NCBI RefSeq assembly: GCF_039908645.1 | Contig: NZ_CP150917.1 | Span: forward strand, 6,149,001-6,213,000 | Length of the DNA: 64,000 nucleotides | Source of the DNA: Pseudomonas helvetica | GTDB lineage: Bacteria; Pseudomonadota; Gammaproteobacteria; Pseudomonadales; Pseudomonadaceae | Direction: 5' to 3' | Shown here: positions 44,311 through 53,060 of the stretch, in pieces | Position numbering within the stretch: position 1 is the stretch's first letter | Layout of the letters: the number at the start of each line of letters is the position of its first letter | Notes under the pieces: model-generated | What the model was told of the DNA's origin: nothing | Database searches by the model: none | Seen by the model: only the letters and a program-made list of their open reading frames with translations | Made by a program: the position numbers and the translations under genes

Positions 44311-45741
44311 ATGACCCTTTACGTCAACCTCGCCGAATTGCTCGGCACGCGTATCGAACAGGGCTTCTACCGTCCGGGCGATCGACTGCCGTCGGTACGG
44401 GCATTGAGCGTCGAGCACGGGGTCAGCCTGAGCACGGTGCAGCAGGCCTATCGGGTTCTGGAGGACAGTGGGCTGGCAATGCCGAAGCCGAAATCCGGCT
44501 ACTTCGTGCCGGCCGGGCGCGAGTTGCCGGAGTTGCCGGTCGTTGGCCGTCCAGCCCAGCGCCCGGTGGATATTTCCCAGTGGGATCAGGTGCTGGAGCT
44601 GATTCGCGCCGTCCCGCGCAAAGACATCGTGCAGCTCGGTCGCGGCATGCCGGACGTCACCACGCCGACCATGAAGCCTCTGCTGCGCGGGCTGGCGCGG
44701 ATCAGTCGACGGCAGGACATGCCCGGCCTGTATTACGACAACATCTACGGAATCCTCGAACTGCGCGAACAGATTGCCCGCTTGATGCTCGACTCCGGCT
44801 GTCAACTGAGCGCCAACGACCTGGTGATCACCACCGGCTGCCACGAAGCGCTGTCCACCAGCATTCGCGCGATCTGCGAGCCGGGCGACATCGTGGCCGT
44901 CGACTCGCCGAGCTTTCACGGCGCCATGCAGACCCTCAAAGGGCTGGGCATGAAAGCCCTGGAGATTCCCACCGACCCGATTACCGGGATCAGTCTCGAG
45001 GCGCTGGAACTGGCGCTGGAACAGTGGCCAATCAAAGCCATACAGTTGACCCCCAACTGCAACAACCCGCTGGGCTACATCATGCCGGAGGCACGCAAAC
45101 GGGCACTGCTGACCCTGGCGCAGCGCTTCGACGTGGCAATCATCGAAGACGATGTGTATGGCGAACTGGCCTACACCTACCCGCGTCCCCGCACGATCAA
45201 ATCCTTCGACGAAGACGGCCGCGTCCTGCTCTGCAGCTCGTTTTCCAAGACCCTGGCTCCGGGGCTGCGCATCGGCTGGGTCGCGCCGGGCCGGTATCTG
45301 GAGCGGGTGTTGCACATGAAATACATCAGCACCGGCTCCACCGCTCCACAGCCACAAATTGCGATTGCCGAATTCCTCAAAGGCGGGCACTTCGAACCGC
45401 ATTTGCGACGGATGCGCACGCAATACCAGCGCAATCGCGACTTGATGCTCGACTGGGTCAGCCGCTACTTTCCCGTCGGCACCCGTGCCAGCCGCCCACA
45501 AGGCAGCTTCATGCTGTGGATTGAACTGCCGGAAGGTTTCGACACACTGAAACTGAATCGTGCGCTGATCGACCAAGGCGTACAGATTGCCGTCGGCAGC
45601 ATTTTTTCCGCCTCGGGCAAGTACCGCAATTGCCTGCGCATGAACTACTCGGCCAAACCGACACCGCAGGTTGAAGAGGCAGTGCGCAAGGTCGGCGCGG
45701 CAGCGATCAAGCTACTGGCCGAGCATCACGAGGACATATGA
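44311..45741 (+). CDS. MocR-type regulator (GntR HTH + aminotransferase fold)
   Basis: 476 residues from ATG 44311. GntR winged helix: GFYRPGDRLPSVRALSVEHGVSLSTVQQAYRVLEDSG. The rest is a class I aminotransferase fold with NCNNPLGYIMP, IIEDDVYGEL and the PLP-lysine segment CSSFSKTLAPGLRIGW. MocR proteins sense PLP-amino acid adducts and usually control a neighbouring gene; DUF1127 is the divergent neighbour. Confidence 0.92.
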   Translation: MTLYVNLAELLGTRIEQGFYRPGDRLPSVRALSVEHGVSLSTVQQAYRVLEDSGLAMPKPKSGYFVPAGRELPELPVVGRPAQRPVDISQWDQVLELIRAVPRKDIVQLGRGMPDVTTPTMKPLLRGLARISRRQDMPGLYYDNIYGILELREQIARLMLDSGCQLSANDLVITTGCHEALSTSIRAICEPGDIVAVDSPSFHGAMQTLKGLGMKALEIPTDPITGISLEALELALEQWPIKAIQLTPNCNNPLGYIMPEARKRALLTLAQRFDVAIIEDDVYGELAYTYPRPRTIKSFDEDGRVLLCSSFSKTLAPGLRIGWVAPGRYLERVLHMKYISTGSTAPQPQIAIAEFLKGGHFEPHLRRMRTQYQRNRDLMLDWVSRYFPVGTRASRPQGSFMLWIELPEGFDTLKLNRALIDQGVQIAVGSIFSASGKYRNCLRMNYSAKPTPQVEEAVRKVGAAAIKLLAEHHEDI

Positions 45742-45828
45742 CGCAATCAACCGACGCTTGAGCATTCACGGAGCATTGCCAAATGCCATGCCATACTCCG
45801 GATCCTGCCCATTCGCGGAAACTCCGAT

Positions 45829-47394
45829 TTGCGCCCCAGAAAAGCCCTGCTTTTTCTGCCCCTCGTCTTGCTACTGAGCGGCTGCACCTCTCTCACCGTA
45901 CATCACGAGCCGAGCCAGGCGCTGCCGGCGGCGGACTCTGCGTTCGGGCGCTCGATCCAGGCACAGGCTGCGGCGTATCAGGGCCGTTCCGGCTTCCGCC
46001 TGCTGCCCAACAGCAGTGAAGCCTTCATGGCGCGTGCCGAGCTGATTCGCAATGCGCAAAGCAGCCTCGACTTGCAGTACTACATCGTTCACGACGGTGT
46101 CAGCACACGGTTGCTGGCGGCGGAGCTGCTCAAGGCTGCCGACCGCGGCGTGCGCATACGCATTCTGCTTGACGACACCACCAGCGATGGCCTGGACCAG
46201 ATCATCGCCACCCTTGCTGCGCATCCGCAGATTCATATTCGCCTGTTCAACCCGCTGCACCTGGGCCGCAGCACCGGGCTGACCCGCACCATGGGGCGGC
46301 TGTTCAATCTGTCTTTGCAGCATCGGCGCATGCACAACAAGCTGTGGCTGGCGGACAACAGCGCAGCCATTGTCGGTGGCCGTAATCTGGGCGACGAGTA
46401 CTTCGATGCCGAGCCCGACCTGAATTTCACCGACATCGACATGCTCGGCATCGGCCCGGTAGCCGAGCAGCTCGGGCACAGTTTCGACCAGTACTGGAAC
46501 AGCGCCCTGAGTAAACCGATCGATGAGTTTATCTCGAGCAAACCCACGGCAAAGGATCTGGCCAACACCCGACTGCGACTGAAAGAGTCGCTGGAGGGCA
46601 CCCGCCAACAGAACCATGCGCTGTACCAGCAACTGAAGGTTTACCAGACCCATCCACGCCTGGATATCTGGCGGCGCGAATTGATTTGGGCCTGGAACCA
46701 GGCATTGTGGGACGCCCCCAGCAAGGTGCTGGCCAAGGACGAACCGGATCCGCAACTGCTGCTGACCACCCAACTGGCGCCCGAACTACAAGGTGTCAGT
46801 AACGAGCTGATCATGATCTCGGCCTATTTCGTCCCAGGCCAGACGGGGCTGGTCTACCTGACGGGACGCGCGGATGCCGGGGTTTCCGTCAGCTTGCTGA
46901 CCAACTCCCTGGACGCCACCGACGTGCCCGCCGTGCACGGTGGCTACGCGCCGTACCGCAAGGCGCTGCTGGAACATGGCGTGAAATTGTTCGAGTTGCG
47001 CCGCCAACCCGGCGAGCACGGCGGCAGTGGCCCGCACCTGTTCCACGGCGCCGCCTCCCGTAGCTCCGATTCCAGCCTGCACAGCAAGGCGATGATCTTT
47101 GACCGGCAAAAGGCGTTCATCGGCTCATTCAATTTCGATCCGCGCTCGGTGCTCTGGAACACTGAAGTCGGGGTGCTGGTGGACAGCCCGGAACTCACCG
47201 AACAGGTTCGCGAACTGGCCCTGCAAGGTATGTCACCGGCCCTGAGTTACGAGGCCCGGCTAGAGAACGGTCGGATGGTGTGGGCCACTGAAGACAACGG
47301 CCAGCCACACACCCTGACCCGAGAACCGGGGAGCTGGTGGCGACATTTCAATGCCTGGCTCAGCAAATCGGTGGGGCTGGAGCGGATGCTCTAA
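45829..47394 (+). CDS. Phospholipase D-family lipoprotein
   Basis: 521 residues from TTG 45829. A lipoprotein signal with lipobox LLLSGC is visible. Two PLD/HKD half-sites are present: MHNKLWLADNSAAIVGGRN and SSLHSKAMIFDRQKAFIGSFNFD. The resemblance is to the cardiolipin synthase C/ClsC-like group, probably acting on envelope phospholipids from the inner face of the envelope. The start has only a weak ribosome site; no better one preserves the signal peptide. Confidence 0.85.
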   Translation: MRPRKALLFLPLVLLLSGCTSLTVHHEPSQALPAADSAFGRSIQAQAAAYQGRSGFRLLPNSSEAFMARAELIRNAQSSLDLQYYIVHDGVSTRLLAAELLKAADRGVRIRILLDDTTSDGLDQIIATLAAHPQIHIRLFNPLHLGRSTGLTRTMGRLFNLSLQHRRMHNKLWLADNSAAIVGGRNLGDEYFDAEPDLNFTDIDMLGIGPVAEQLGHSFDQYWNSALSKPIDEFISSKPTAKDLANTRLRLKESLEGTRQQNHALYQQLKVYQTHPRLDIWRRELIWAWNQALWDAPSKVLAKDEPDPQLLLTTQLAPELQGVSNELIMISAYFVPGQTGLVYLTGRADAGVSVSLLTNSLDATDVPAVHGGYAPYRKALLEHGVKLFELRRQPGEHGGSGPHLFHGAASRSSDSSLHSKAMIFDRQKAFIGSFNFDPRSVLWNTEVGVLVDSPELTEQVRELALQGMSPALSYEARLENGRMVWATEDNGQPHTLTREPGSWWRHFNAWLSKSVGLERML

Positions 47395-47427
47395 GCACTG
47401 CATCCCCCCCGCGCCATCACACGATCC

Positions 47428-47559
47428 GTAGCAGCTGGCGCAGCCGGCGTTCGGCTGCGCAGCAGTCGTAAATGCGGATATCGCGGTCTTTCAGATTAAC
47501 CGTGGCTTGCAGGGTTTGCGTCTGCTGCGCAGCCGAACGCAGGCTGCGCCAGCTGCTAC
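47428..47559. repeat. Large REPIN of a second family
   Basis: Two 38-base arms (47428-47465 and 47522-47559) are inverted copies with one mismatch, separated by 56 bases. Each arm itself folds (gcgcagccg / cggctgcgc). The core gtagcagctggcgcagcc differs from the REPs elsewhere in the window. Confidence 0.88.
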
Positions 47560-47562
47560 ACA

Positions 47563-48705
47563 TTACGCTGGTTGCGCAGTGCCAAACGCCCCTTGGCGCA
47601 GCAACAGGATAACCAGCCCAAACGCCCCTGCCGCCATCAGCAACGGCAAAGCGTGCCCACTGATCCATTGACTGCCCGCACCAGCCGCCAATGGGCCGAT
47701 CAGACAACCGATACCCCACAATTGCGCAATATGAGCGTTGGCTCGCACCAACGCATCATCGCGGTAGCGCTCGCCGATCAGAATCAGCGACAAGGTAAAC
47801 AAGCCGCCGGCACTGGCGCCAAACAGCACCCACAACGGCCAGATCAGCAAGGTCTCGAGCAACAGTGGAATCGCTAGGCTCGAGAGCATCAGGATGACTG
47901 CACAACCGGCAAATAACGTACGCCGCGACAGTCGATCTGCCAGCGCGCCAATCGGCAGTTGCAACAAGGCGTCGCCGACCACCACGGTGCTGACCATCGC
48001 CAGGGCGATTTCAGCGCTGAAGCCCTGGCGCAGGCAATACACCGGCAGCAAGGTCAGGATCATCGCCTCGAACGCAGCAAACAGCGACACCGCCCAGGCA
48101 ATCGCCGGCAGACCCCGACAAAAACTCAGCAAGTCGCTGAACGTCACACTGCAGGCTTCGCTACTCGGCGCGCCGCTACGTCCCAACAGCAACAGCGGCG
48201 ATGTCACCAGCAAGCCGACACCAACCCAGAAACCGAAATCGTTGTCGGTGCCCAACGCGCCCAGCAGCAACGGCCCGGACAATTGGCTCAGGGCATAACT
48301 GCTGCCATACAGCGCCACCAGCCGCCCGCGCCATTGTTCGACCACCAGTTGATTGATCCAGCTCTCACCGAGGATGAACACGAGGGTCAGGATCACCCCG
48401 ATCATCAAACGCAGCACCAGCCAGACCGGATAACTTGGCAACAGCGCCAGCAAACCGATGGAAAACGCCCCGGCCCACAGGCACAGGCGCATCAGATTGG
48501 CCGTGCCGAAACGCGCCGCCAGATGACTGGAGACCTTGGCCCCCAGCAGCACGCCAATCGCCGGCATCGCCGCCATGACGCCGATTGCAAACGAGCCATA
48601 ACCCCAGCTTTCCAGACGCAACGATACCAACGGCATGCTGACGCCCAGGGCCAGGCCGACGCTCAGGACTGAGGCCAACACGGCGAAATAAGTCGCCCAA
48701 CGCAT
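47563..48705 (-). CDS. MFS transporter (YcaD/sugar-efflux-like)
   Basis: 380 residues with 12 hydrophobic segments. It begins MRWATYFAVLASVLSVGLALGVSMPLVSLRLESWGYGSFAIGVMAAMPAIGVLLGAKVSSHLAARFG, seen here in parts as the first two helices and the loop. MFS motif A is degenerate. The pattern resembles the YcaD group of uncertain substrate. Its 3' end touches the REPIN. Confidence 0.82.
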   Translation of the reverse strand: MRWATYFAVLASVLSVGLALGVSMPLVSLRLESWGYGSFAIGVMAAMPAIGVLLGAKVSSHLAARFGTANLMRLCLWAGAFSIGLLALLPSYPVWLVLRLMIGVILTLVFILGESWINQLVVEQWRGRLVALYGSSYALSQLSGPLLLGALGTDNDFGFWVGVGLLVTSPLLLLGRSGAPSSEACSVTFSDLLSFCRGLPAIAWAVSLFAAFEAMILTLLPVYCLRQGFSAEIALAMVSTVVVGDALLQLPIGALADRLSRRTLFAGCAVILMLSSLAIPLLLETLLIWPLWVLFGASAGGLFTLSLILIGERYRDDALVRANAHIAQLWGIGCLIGPLAAGAGSQWISGHALPLLMAAGAFGLVILLLRQGAFGTAQPA

Positions 48706-48765
48706 GTTCCACGCTCCTGTGGATAATTATTTTTTACAAACGGCACAAAACAAACGTGGGAGATT

Positions 48766-49728
48766 CTATGTTGCAGGACAACCCTGCAACGGTCGATTCG
48801 GTTGGTATTCGCTCTGGTTTTTCATCAGGGCGAACGCCACCCGGGCGAGTTTTCGGGCAAGGATTACCAGGGCCTGAGTCTTCTTGAAACCTCTGGCCAG
48901 GTACCCTTCATAAAAGGGTTTCCAGGTCGCTGAACGACAGGCGGCCATGGCCGAGTTGTGGGCCAAACGCCGTATTTCCGGATCCCCTTTCTTGGTCAGA
49001 CTGCGACTCCCCGTCTTTTTTCCCGAGTCATCAACCCTCAAGTCCATGCCCAAAAAAGCGATGAAGGCATTGCTGTCCTTAAACTCGCCACGCAAAAAAG
49101 CCGTCGCAAATCCGGTTGCCGTCAGTACACCGACGCCTTCAATGGCCTTGCAACGCTCAATATTTTCGGCGGCTCCGGCCTCTTTGCTCAGGTCACGCAG
49201 CTTTTTTTGAATGGCCAAATCCGAGTGCTTAAACGTCCCCATCAGACATTTCAGCTCTTCTTCCAGGCGCGGCTCATTGGCCCAGCTCTGAGCCAGACTG
49301 ACACGCGCCTTGATCAGTGCTGCCCGTCGATGAAGCAGGCTTTGCAGGGCCTTGTAAGCCTTGGGCGGCGGGCTCCAAGCGCGTAACCCAGCCTGTTCAT
49401 GCGCCAGATACCGAGCCAGAAGACGGGCATCGCACGGATCATTTTTAGCTCGTTGGCCGACACCGCGGCGGTAATGACTCAAGCGATAACCGTCCACGAC
49501 GTAGACCTGATGACCCAACTCATGGGCCAACTCAACCGTGTCCAAGTGGTAAATGTTGGTGGCCTCGACGGCAATGCCACTTTTGGCGGGCAGCGTCTTG
49601 AGCCAGCGTTTGAGTGCTGCCCGATTATTGGGGATGGCTTGTGTGGTTTGCAGATCGGCGCGATAGACGAGCACCTCGGCCTTGGCCACATCAACACCCA
49701 CGACCGTTTGCGAAGTAAGGATTGTCAT
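48766..49728 (-). CDS. IS110-family transposase
   Basis: 320 residues. N-terminal DEDD RuvC-like part: VVGVDVAKAEVLV, then GIAVEATN and KNDPCDARLLARYL. The C-terminal Transposase_20 part includes IEGVGVLTATGFAT and AFLGMDLRVDDSGKKTG with the probable catalytic serine. Stop lies only a few bases from the element end. IS110 recombinases use a bridge RNA encoded in the non-coding end to choose donor and target. Confidence 0.93.
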   Translation of the reverse strand: MTILTSQTVVGVDVAKAEVLVYRADLQTTQAIPNNRAALKRWLKTLPAKSGIAVEATNIYHLDTVELAHELGHQVYVVDGYRLSHYRRGVGQRAKNDPCDARLLARYLAHEQAGLRAWSPPPKAYKALQSLLHRRAALIKARVSLAQSWANEPRLEEELKCLMGTFKHSDLAIQKKLRDLSKEAGAAENIERCKAIEGVGVLTATGFATAFLRGEFKDSNAFIAFLGMDLRVDDSGKKTGSRSLTKKGDPEIRRLAHNSAMAACRSATWKPFYEGYLARGFKKTQALVILARKLARVAFALMKNQSEYQPNRPLQGCPAT

Positions 49729-49928
49729 GACGAATCCTCGGAGCTAGGGTTTAAGAGCTTGTTGGGGTCTACCGTTGCGCTGGCTTGTCTCTATCGTCGG
49801 CCTTGCCGATGAATTCCTTATTGGCGCTTTTGGGTAGAAGGGGTGGGACGAAGTCTCCCACGGTCTGTACTGGCTAGAGTCAGAATCGGGCTTTTAGTCC
49901 CACCCACCCCTTCAAGTCTAAACATACA
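49729..49928 (-). ncRNA. Candidate bridge RNA region of the IS110 element
   Basis: The 200 non-coding bases upstream of the transposase are the place where IS110 elements encode their bridge RNA. Hairpins seen are gtggga/tcccac (49843-49861), a cggc/gccg stem near 49797-49809, and a larger pairing of aaggggtgggac (49838-49849) with gtcccacccacccctt (49897-49912). RNA boundaries and guide loops were not resolved. Confidence 0.5.
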
Positions 49929-50014
49929 AGCGGGCTTGCTCGCGAAGAGGCCAGCACATTCAACATCAATGTTGACTGTTACACCGCCTTCGCGAGCAAG
50001 CCCGCTCCCACAGA
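49929..50014. repeat. REPIN interrupted by the IS110 element
   Basis: agcgggcttgctcgcgaag and inverted cttcgcgagcaagcccgct arms; the first seven bases of the left arm lie at 48756-48762 beyond the insertion. Confidence 0.85.
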
Positions 50015-50060
50015 CCTGCGTTGTATCGAGCCCCGAATGTGATCCGAGCCCTCTACAGGT

Positions 50061-51554
50061 TTACAACTTGATCCAGGTCGCCTTCAGCTCGGTGTACTTG
50101 TCGAACGCGTGCAGCGACTTGTCCCGGCCGTTGCCCGACTGTTTGAAACCACCGAACGGTGCGGTCATGTCGCCACCATCGTACTGATTGACCCACACGC
50201 TACCGGCCCGCAGGGCCTTGGCGGTCAGGTGGCCCTTGGAGATATCCGAGGTCCAGACTGCCGCGGCCAGGCCATATGGCGTGTCGTTGGCGATCCGGAT
50301 CGCTTCCTCGACGCTGTCGAAGGTGATGACCGACAGCACCGGACCAAAGATCTCTTCCTGGGCGATCTTCATGGCATTGCTCACGCCATCAAAAATCGTC
50401 GGTTCAACGTAGGTGCCACCGGTTTCCTGAAGAATCCGCTTGCCGCCCGCCACCAGTTTGGCGCCGTCGGAGTGCCCGGATTCGATGTAGGACAGCACGG
50501 TGTTCATCTGCTGCGTGTCGACCAGCGCGCCAACGTTGGTCGCCGGATCCAGCGGGTTGCCCGGCTTCCAGGTTTTCAGGGCCTCGATCACCAGCGGCAG
50601 AAATTTATCCTTGATCGAACGCTCGACCAGCAGACGCGAACCGGCGGTGCAGACTTCGCCCTGGTTGAACGCGATGGCACTGGCAGCGGACTCAGCCGCA
50701 GCTTGCAGGTCCGGCGCATCGGCAAACACGATGTTCGGGCTCTTGCCGCCCGCTTCCAGCCAGACGCGCTTCATGTTCGATTCGCCGGAATAAATCATCA
50801 GTTGCTTGGCGATCTTGGTCGAACCGGTGAACACCAGCGTGTCGACATCCATGTGCAAGGCCAACGCCTTGCCGACGGTGTGACCGTAGCCTGGCAGCAC
50901 GTTCAGCACGCCTTTCGGGATACCGGCCTCAACGGCCAGCGCCGCGAGGCGGATGGCGGTCAACGGGGACTTTTCGGACGGCTTGAGGATCACCGAGTTA
51001 CCGGTGGACAGCGCCGGGCCGAGTTTCCAGCAGGCCATCATCAGCGGGAAGTTCCACGGCACGATGGCTCCCACCACACCCACTGGCTCACGGGTCACCA
51101 GACCCAGTTGGTCATGCGGGGTGGCGGCCACTTCGTCGTAGATCTTGTCGATGGCCTCACCGCTCCAACTCAGCGCTTGCGCCGCGCCCGGAACGTCGAT
51201 GTACAGGGAATCACTGATCGGCTTGCCCATGTCCAGGGTTTCAAGCAGCGCCAGCTCTTCGGCGTGCTGCTTGAGCAGGCCGGCGAAACGAATCATGGTG
51301 GCTTTGCGCTTGGCTGGTGCCAGACGCGACCAGACGCCCGAGTTGAACGTGCTGCGAGCGTTTTCTACGGCGCGCTGGGCATCGGCGGCATCACAGCTGG
51401 CGATCTTGCCCAGCAGGCGGCCATCGACGGGGCTGATGCAGTCGAACGTCTCGCCGGAGACCGCTGCGGTGTATTCGCCATTGATGTAGGCACGGCCTTC
51501 GATCTTCAGGTCGCGGGCGCGTTGTTCCCAGTCGGCACGAGTCAAGGTAGTCAT
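50061..51554 (-). CDS. Aldehyde dehydrogenase (PuuC/KauB-like)
   Basis: 497 residues. Catalytic Glu in LEAGGKSPN and Cys in NQGEVCTAGSRLLVE. The NAD-binding segment is VPWNFPLMMACWKLGPALSTGN and FTGSTKIAKQ. It resembles the pseudomonad enzymes that oxidise gamma-glutamyl-gamma-aminobutyraldehyde or 4-guanidinobutyraldehyde in polyamine and arginine catabolism. It fits the PuuR-like and PuuB-like genes earlier in the window. Confidence 0.9.
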   Translation of the reverse strand: MTTLTRADWEQRARDLKIEGRAYINGEYTAAVSGETFDCISPVDGRLLGKIASCDAADAQRAVENARSTFNSGVWSRLAPAKRKATMIRFAGLLKQHAEELALLETLDMGKPISDSLYIDVPGAAQALSWSGEAIDKIYDEVAATPHDQLGLVTREPVGVVGAIVPWNFPLMMACWKLGPALSTGNSVILKPSEKSPLTAIRLAALAVEAGIPKGVLNVLPGYGHTVGKALALHMDVDTLVFTGSTKIAKQLMIYSGESNMKRVWLEAGGKSPNIVFADAPDLQAAAESAASAIAFNQGEVCTAGSRLLVERSIKDKFLPLVIEALKTWKPGNPLDPATNVGALVDTQQMNTVLSYIESGHSDGAKLVAGGKRILQETGGTYVEPTIFDGVSNAMKIAQEEIFGPVLSVITFDSVEEAIRIANDTPYGLAAAVWTSDISKGHLTAKALRAGSVWVNQYDGGDMTAPFGGFKQSGNGRDKSLHAFDKYTELKATWIKL

Positions 51555-51778
51555 ACGAGAGTCCTCCTCTTATTGAATACGAGCGCCACGCGATCTACGC
51601 AGGCACCTACAGGAATTCTGCCCGACCAGTTTTCAATTCGGTCCAAGGCAACTGCCACCCTAAACCAGCGCCCCCTCATGTTTCAATATATTTGACATAA
51701 GGCTGGCAAACGGCCTTGCGATGTTCATTTTAATAAACATAGACTTTGATTTTCAGGCAATCACGGGGAATTACAAGA

Positions 51779-52141
51779 ATGAGCATCCAGGACATTGTCG
51801 ACTTCAGCCAGGCCACCACACCCGTCGAGCGCTACCGCCCGGACGCCGCAAAAGTGCTCAAGGGCGACCCCGAGCAAGCCGTCTACAACCACTACAGCAG
51901 CCCGTGCGGTCAGTTGAACGCGGGTGTGTGGGAAGGAGAAGTCGGGCAATGGACGGTGAACTTCACCGAACACGAATACTGCGAAATCGTGCAGGGGGTT
52001 TCGGTGCTGCGTGACCACGACGGCAATGCCAAGACCCTGCGGGCGGGCGATCGCTTTGTCATTCCGGCCGGTTTCCGCGGCACCTGGGAAGTGCTGGAAC
52101 CGTGCCGCAAGATCTACGTGGCGTTTGAACAGAAGGCCTGA
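51779..52141 (+). CDS. Small cupin (DUF861-type) protein
   Basis: 120 residues from ATG 51779. Single cupin fold: WEGEVGQWTVNFTEHEYCEIVQGVSVLRD, then LRAGDRFVIPAGFRGTWEVLEPCRKIYV, the cupin_3 pattern. Substrate unknown. Divergent from the aldehyde dehydrogenase with about 225 bases between, so possibly co-regulated. Confidence 0.85.
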   Translation: MSIQDIVDFSQATTPVERYRPDAAKVLKGDPEQAVYNHYSSPCGQLNAGVWEGEVGQWTVNFTEHEYCEIVQGVSVLRDHDGNAKTLRAGDRFVIPAGFRGTWEVLEPCRKIYVAFEQKA

Positions 52142-52157
52142 GGCTTTTCTGACCACA

Positions 52158-52196
52158 ACAAAAAAGGCCCGTATCTTGCGATACGGGCCTTTTTCT
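52158..52196. terminator. Bidirectional rho-independent terminator
   Basis: aaaaaggcccgtat-cttgcg-atacgggccttttt: an 11-bp stem flanked by A and T tracts, serving the cupin gene and rpmG, which converge here. Confidence 0.92.
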
Positions 52197-52213
52197 CAAG
52201 AGGGAAAAATCAA

Positions 52214-52369
52214 TTACTTGATTTTGCCTTCTTTGTAGATCACGTGCTTGCGAACAACCGGATCAAATTTCTTGATCTCGATTTTGTCCGGAGTAGTGCG
52301 CTTGTTCTTGTCGGTAGTGTAGAAGTGACCAGTACCAGCGCTCGAAATCAAACGAATCAATTCACGCAT
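52214..52369 (-). CDS. rpmG: 50S ribosomal protein L33
   Basis: 51 residues: [42 protein letters not shown] in outline, ending YKEGKIK. It lacks the zinc-binding cysteines, so it is the C-minus form. Eleven bases downstream of rpmB on the same strand. Confidence 0.96.
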   Translation of the reverse strand: MRELIRLISSAGTGHFYTTDKNKRTTPDKIEIKKFDPVVRKHVIYKEGKIK

Positions 52370-52380
52370 GATTAGCTCCC

Positions 52381-52614
52381 TTAGATCTTGCCAGCTTTGC
52401 GGATTTCGGCCAGCACGACAGTAATGCCACGCTTGTCGATGATACGCATGCCTTTGGCAGATACGCGCAGACGCACGAAACGTTTCTCTTCTTCAACCCA
52501 GAAGCGGTGATGCTGCAGGTTCGGCAGGAAACGACGACGGGTTTTGTTGTTTGCGTGGGAAATGTTATTCCCAGTCACCGGACCCTTACCGGTAACTTGA
52601 CAGACTCTCGACAT
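52381..52614 (-). CDS. rpmB: 50S ribosomal protein L28
   Basis: 77 residues, [17 protein letters not shown] to the C-terminal RKAGKI, with the L28 core [14 protein letters not shown]. First gene of rpmB-rpmG. Confidence 0.96.
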   Translation of the reverse strand: MSRVCQVTGKGPVTGNNISHANNKTRRRFLPNLQHHRFWVEEEKRFVRLRVSAKGMRIIDKRGITVVLAEIRKAGKI

Positions 52615-53060
52615 GCCTCAGCCCTCTAAAACCACATGCCCAACCCGGCATGGGTTGGCCGCTTAATCTCTCAGTCATTTGGCGCCAGGCGCCGCGTTTC
52701 TTTAAGGGTCTTACCGGCTACACCTACAGTGAAGGAACCGGGCCCCTAGAAAAGAGCGCTGCTTTATACCAGAAAGACTAGAGAGCAACAACAATCGGTG
52801 TGCATTGAATTAACAAAACCCCTATTTTTCGGGCTCCGAGCGCCTTGGACAAAGGCTGTCGTCGATGGCGACCGCTCGTCGCAGAAAGTCGGCCAACAGG
52901 CCAATCCAGGGTTTTCCTTGGGTAGTACTCACCGAAAACAATCGCACATACTCCCCTTAAAATGAAAAAGGGGATAGTCATTTGTAAAAGAGCCCACTAG
53001 GGTAAGCCTTTTCCAGACTGCACTCGCAGATGGGCCTTCGATCTGCACAGGAATTCACAC
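52615..53060. other. Intergenic region with promoters for rpmB and the substrate-binding protein
   Basis: No convincing gene. The only clear structure is an inverted repeat, cccctt (about 52954-52959) with aagggg (52968-52973). The region should contain the rpmB promoter on one strand and that of the 53061 gene on the other. Confidence 0.45.

Larger units (their letters stand above)
48763..49930 (-). mobile_element. IS110-family insertion sequence inserted in a REP element
   Basis: The left flank ends gtgggag (48756-48762) and the right flank resumes agcgggcttgctcgcgaag (49929-49947). Joined, these rebuild a standard pseudomonad REP. Both junctions share AG, which reads CT in the transposase orientation. 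IS110 elements insert with a shared core dinucleotide and no terminal inverted repeats, which fits. The REP's partner arm is intact at 49985-50014. Confidence 0.8.

Noticed and set aside
50109..51695. 528-codon frame antisense to the aldehyde dehydrogenase
   Set aside because: Shadow of a certain gene; composition is not protein-like.
52778..52981. 67-codon minus-strand frame upstream of the solute-binding protein
   Set aside because: No ribosome site and no recognisable protein; probably promoter DNA.
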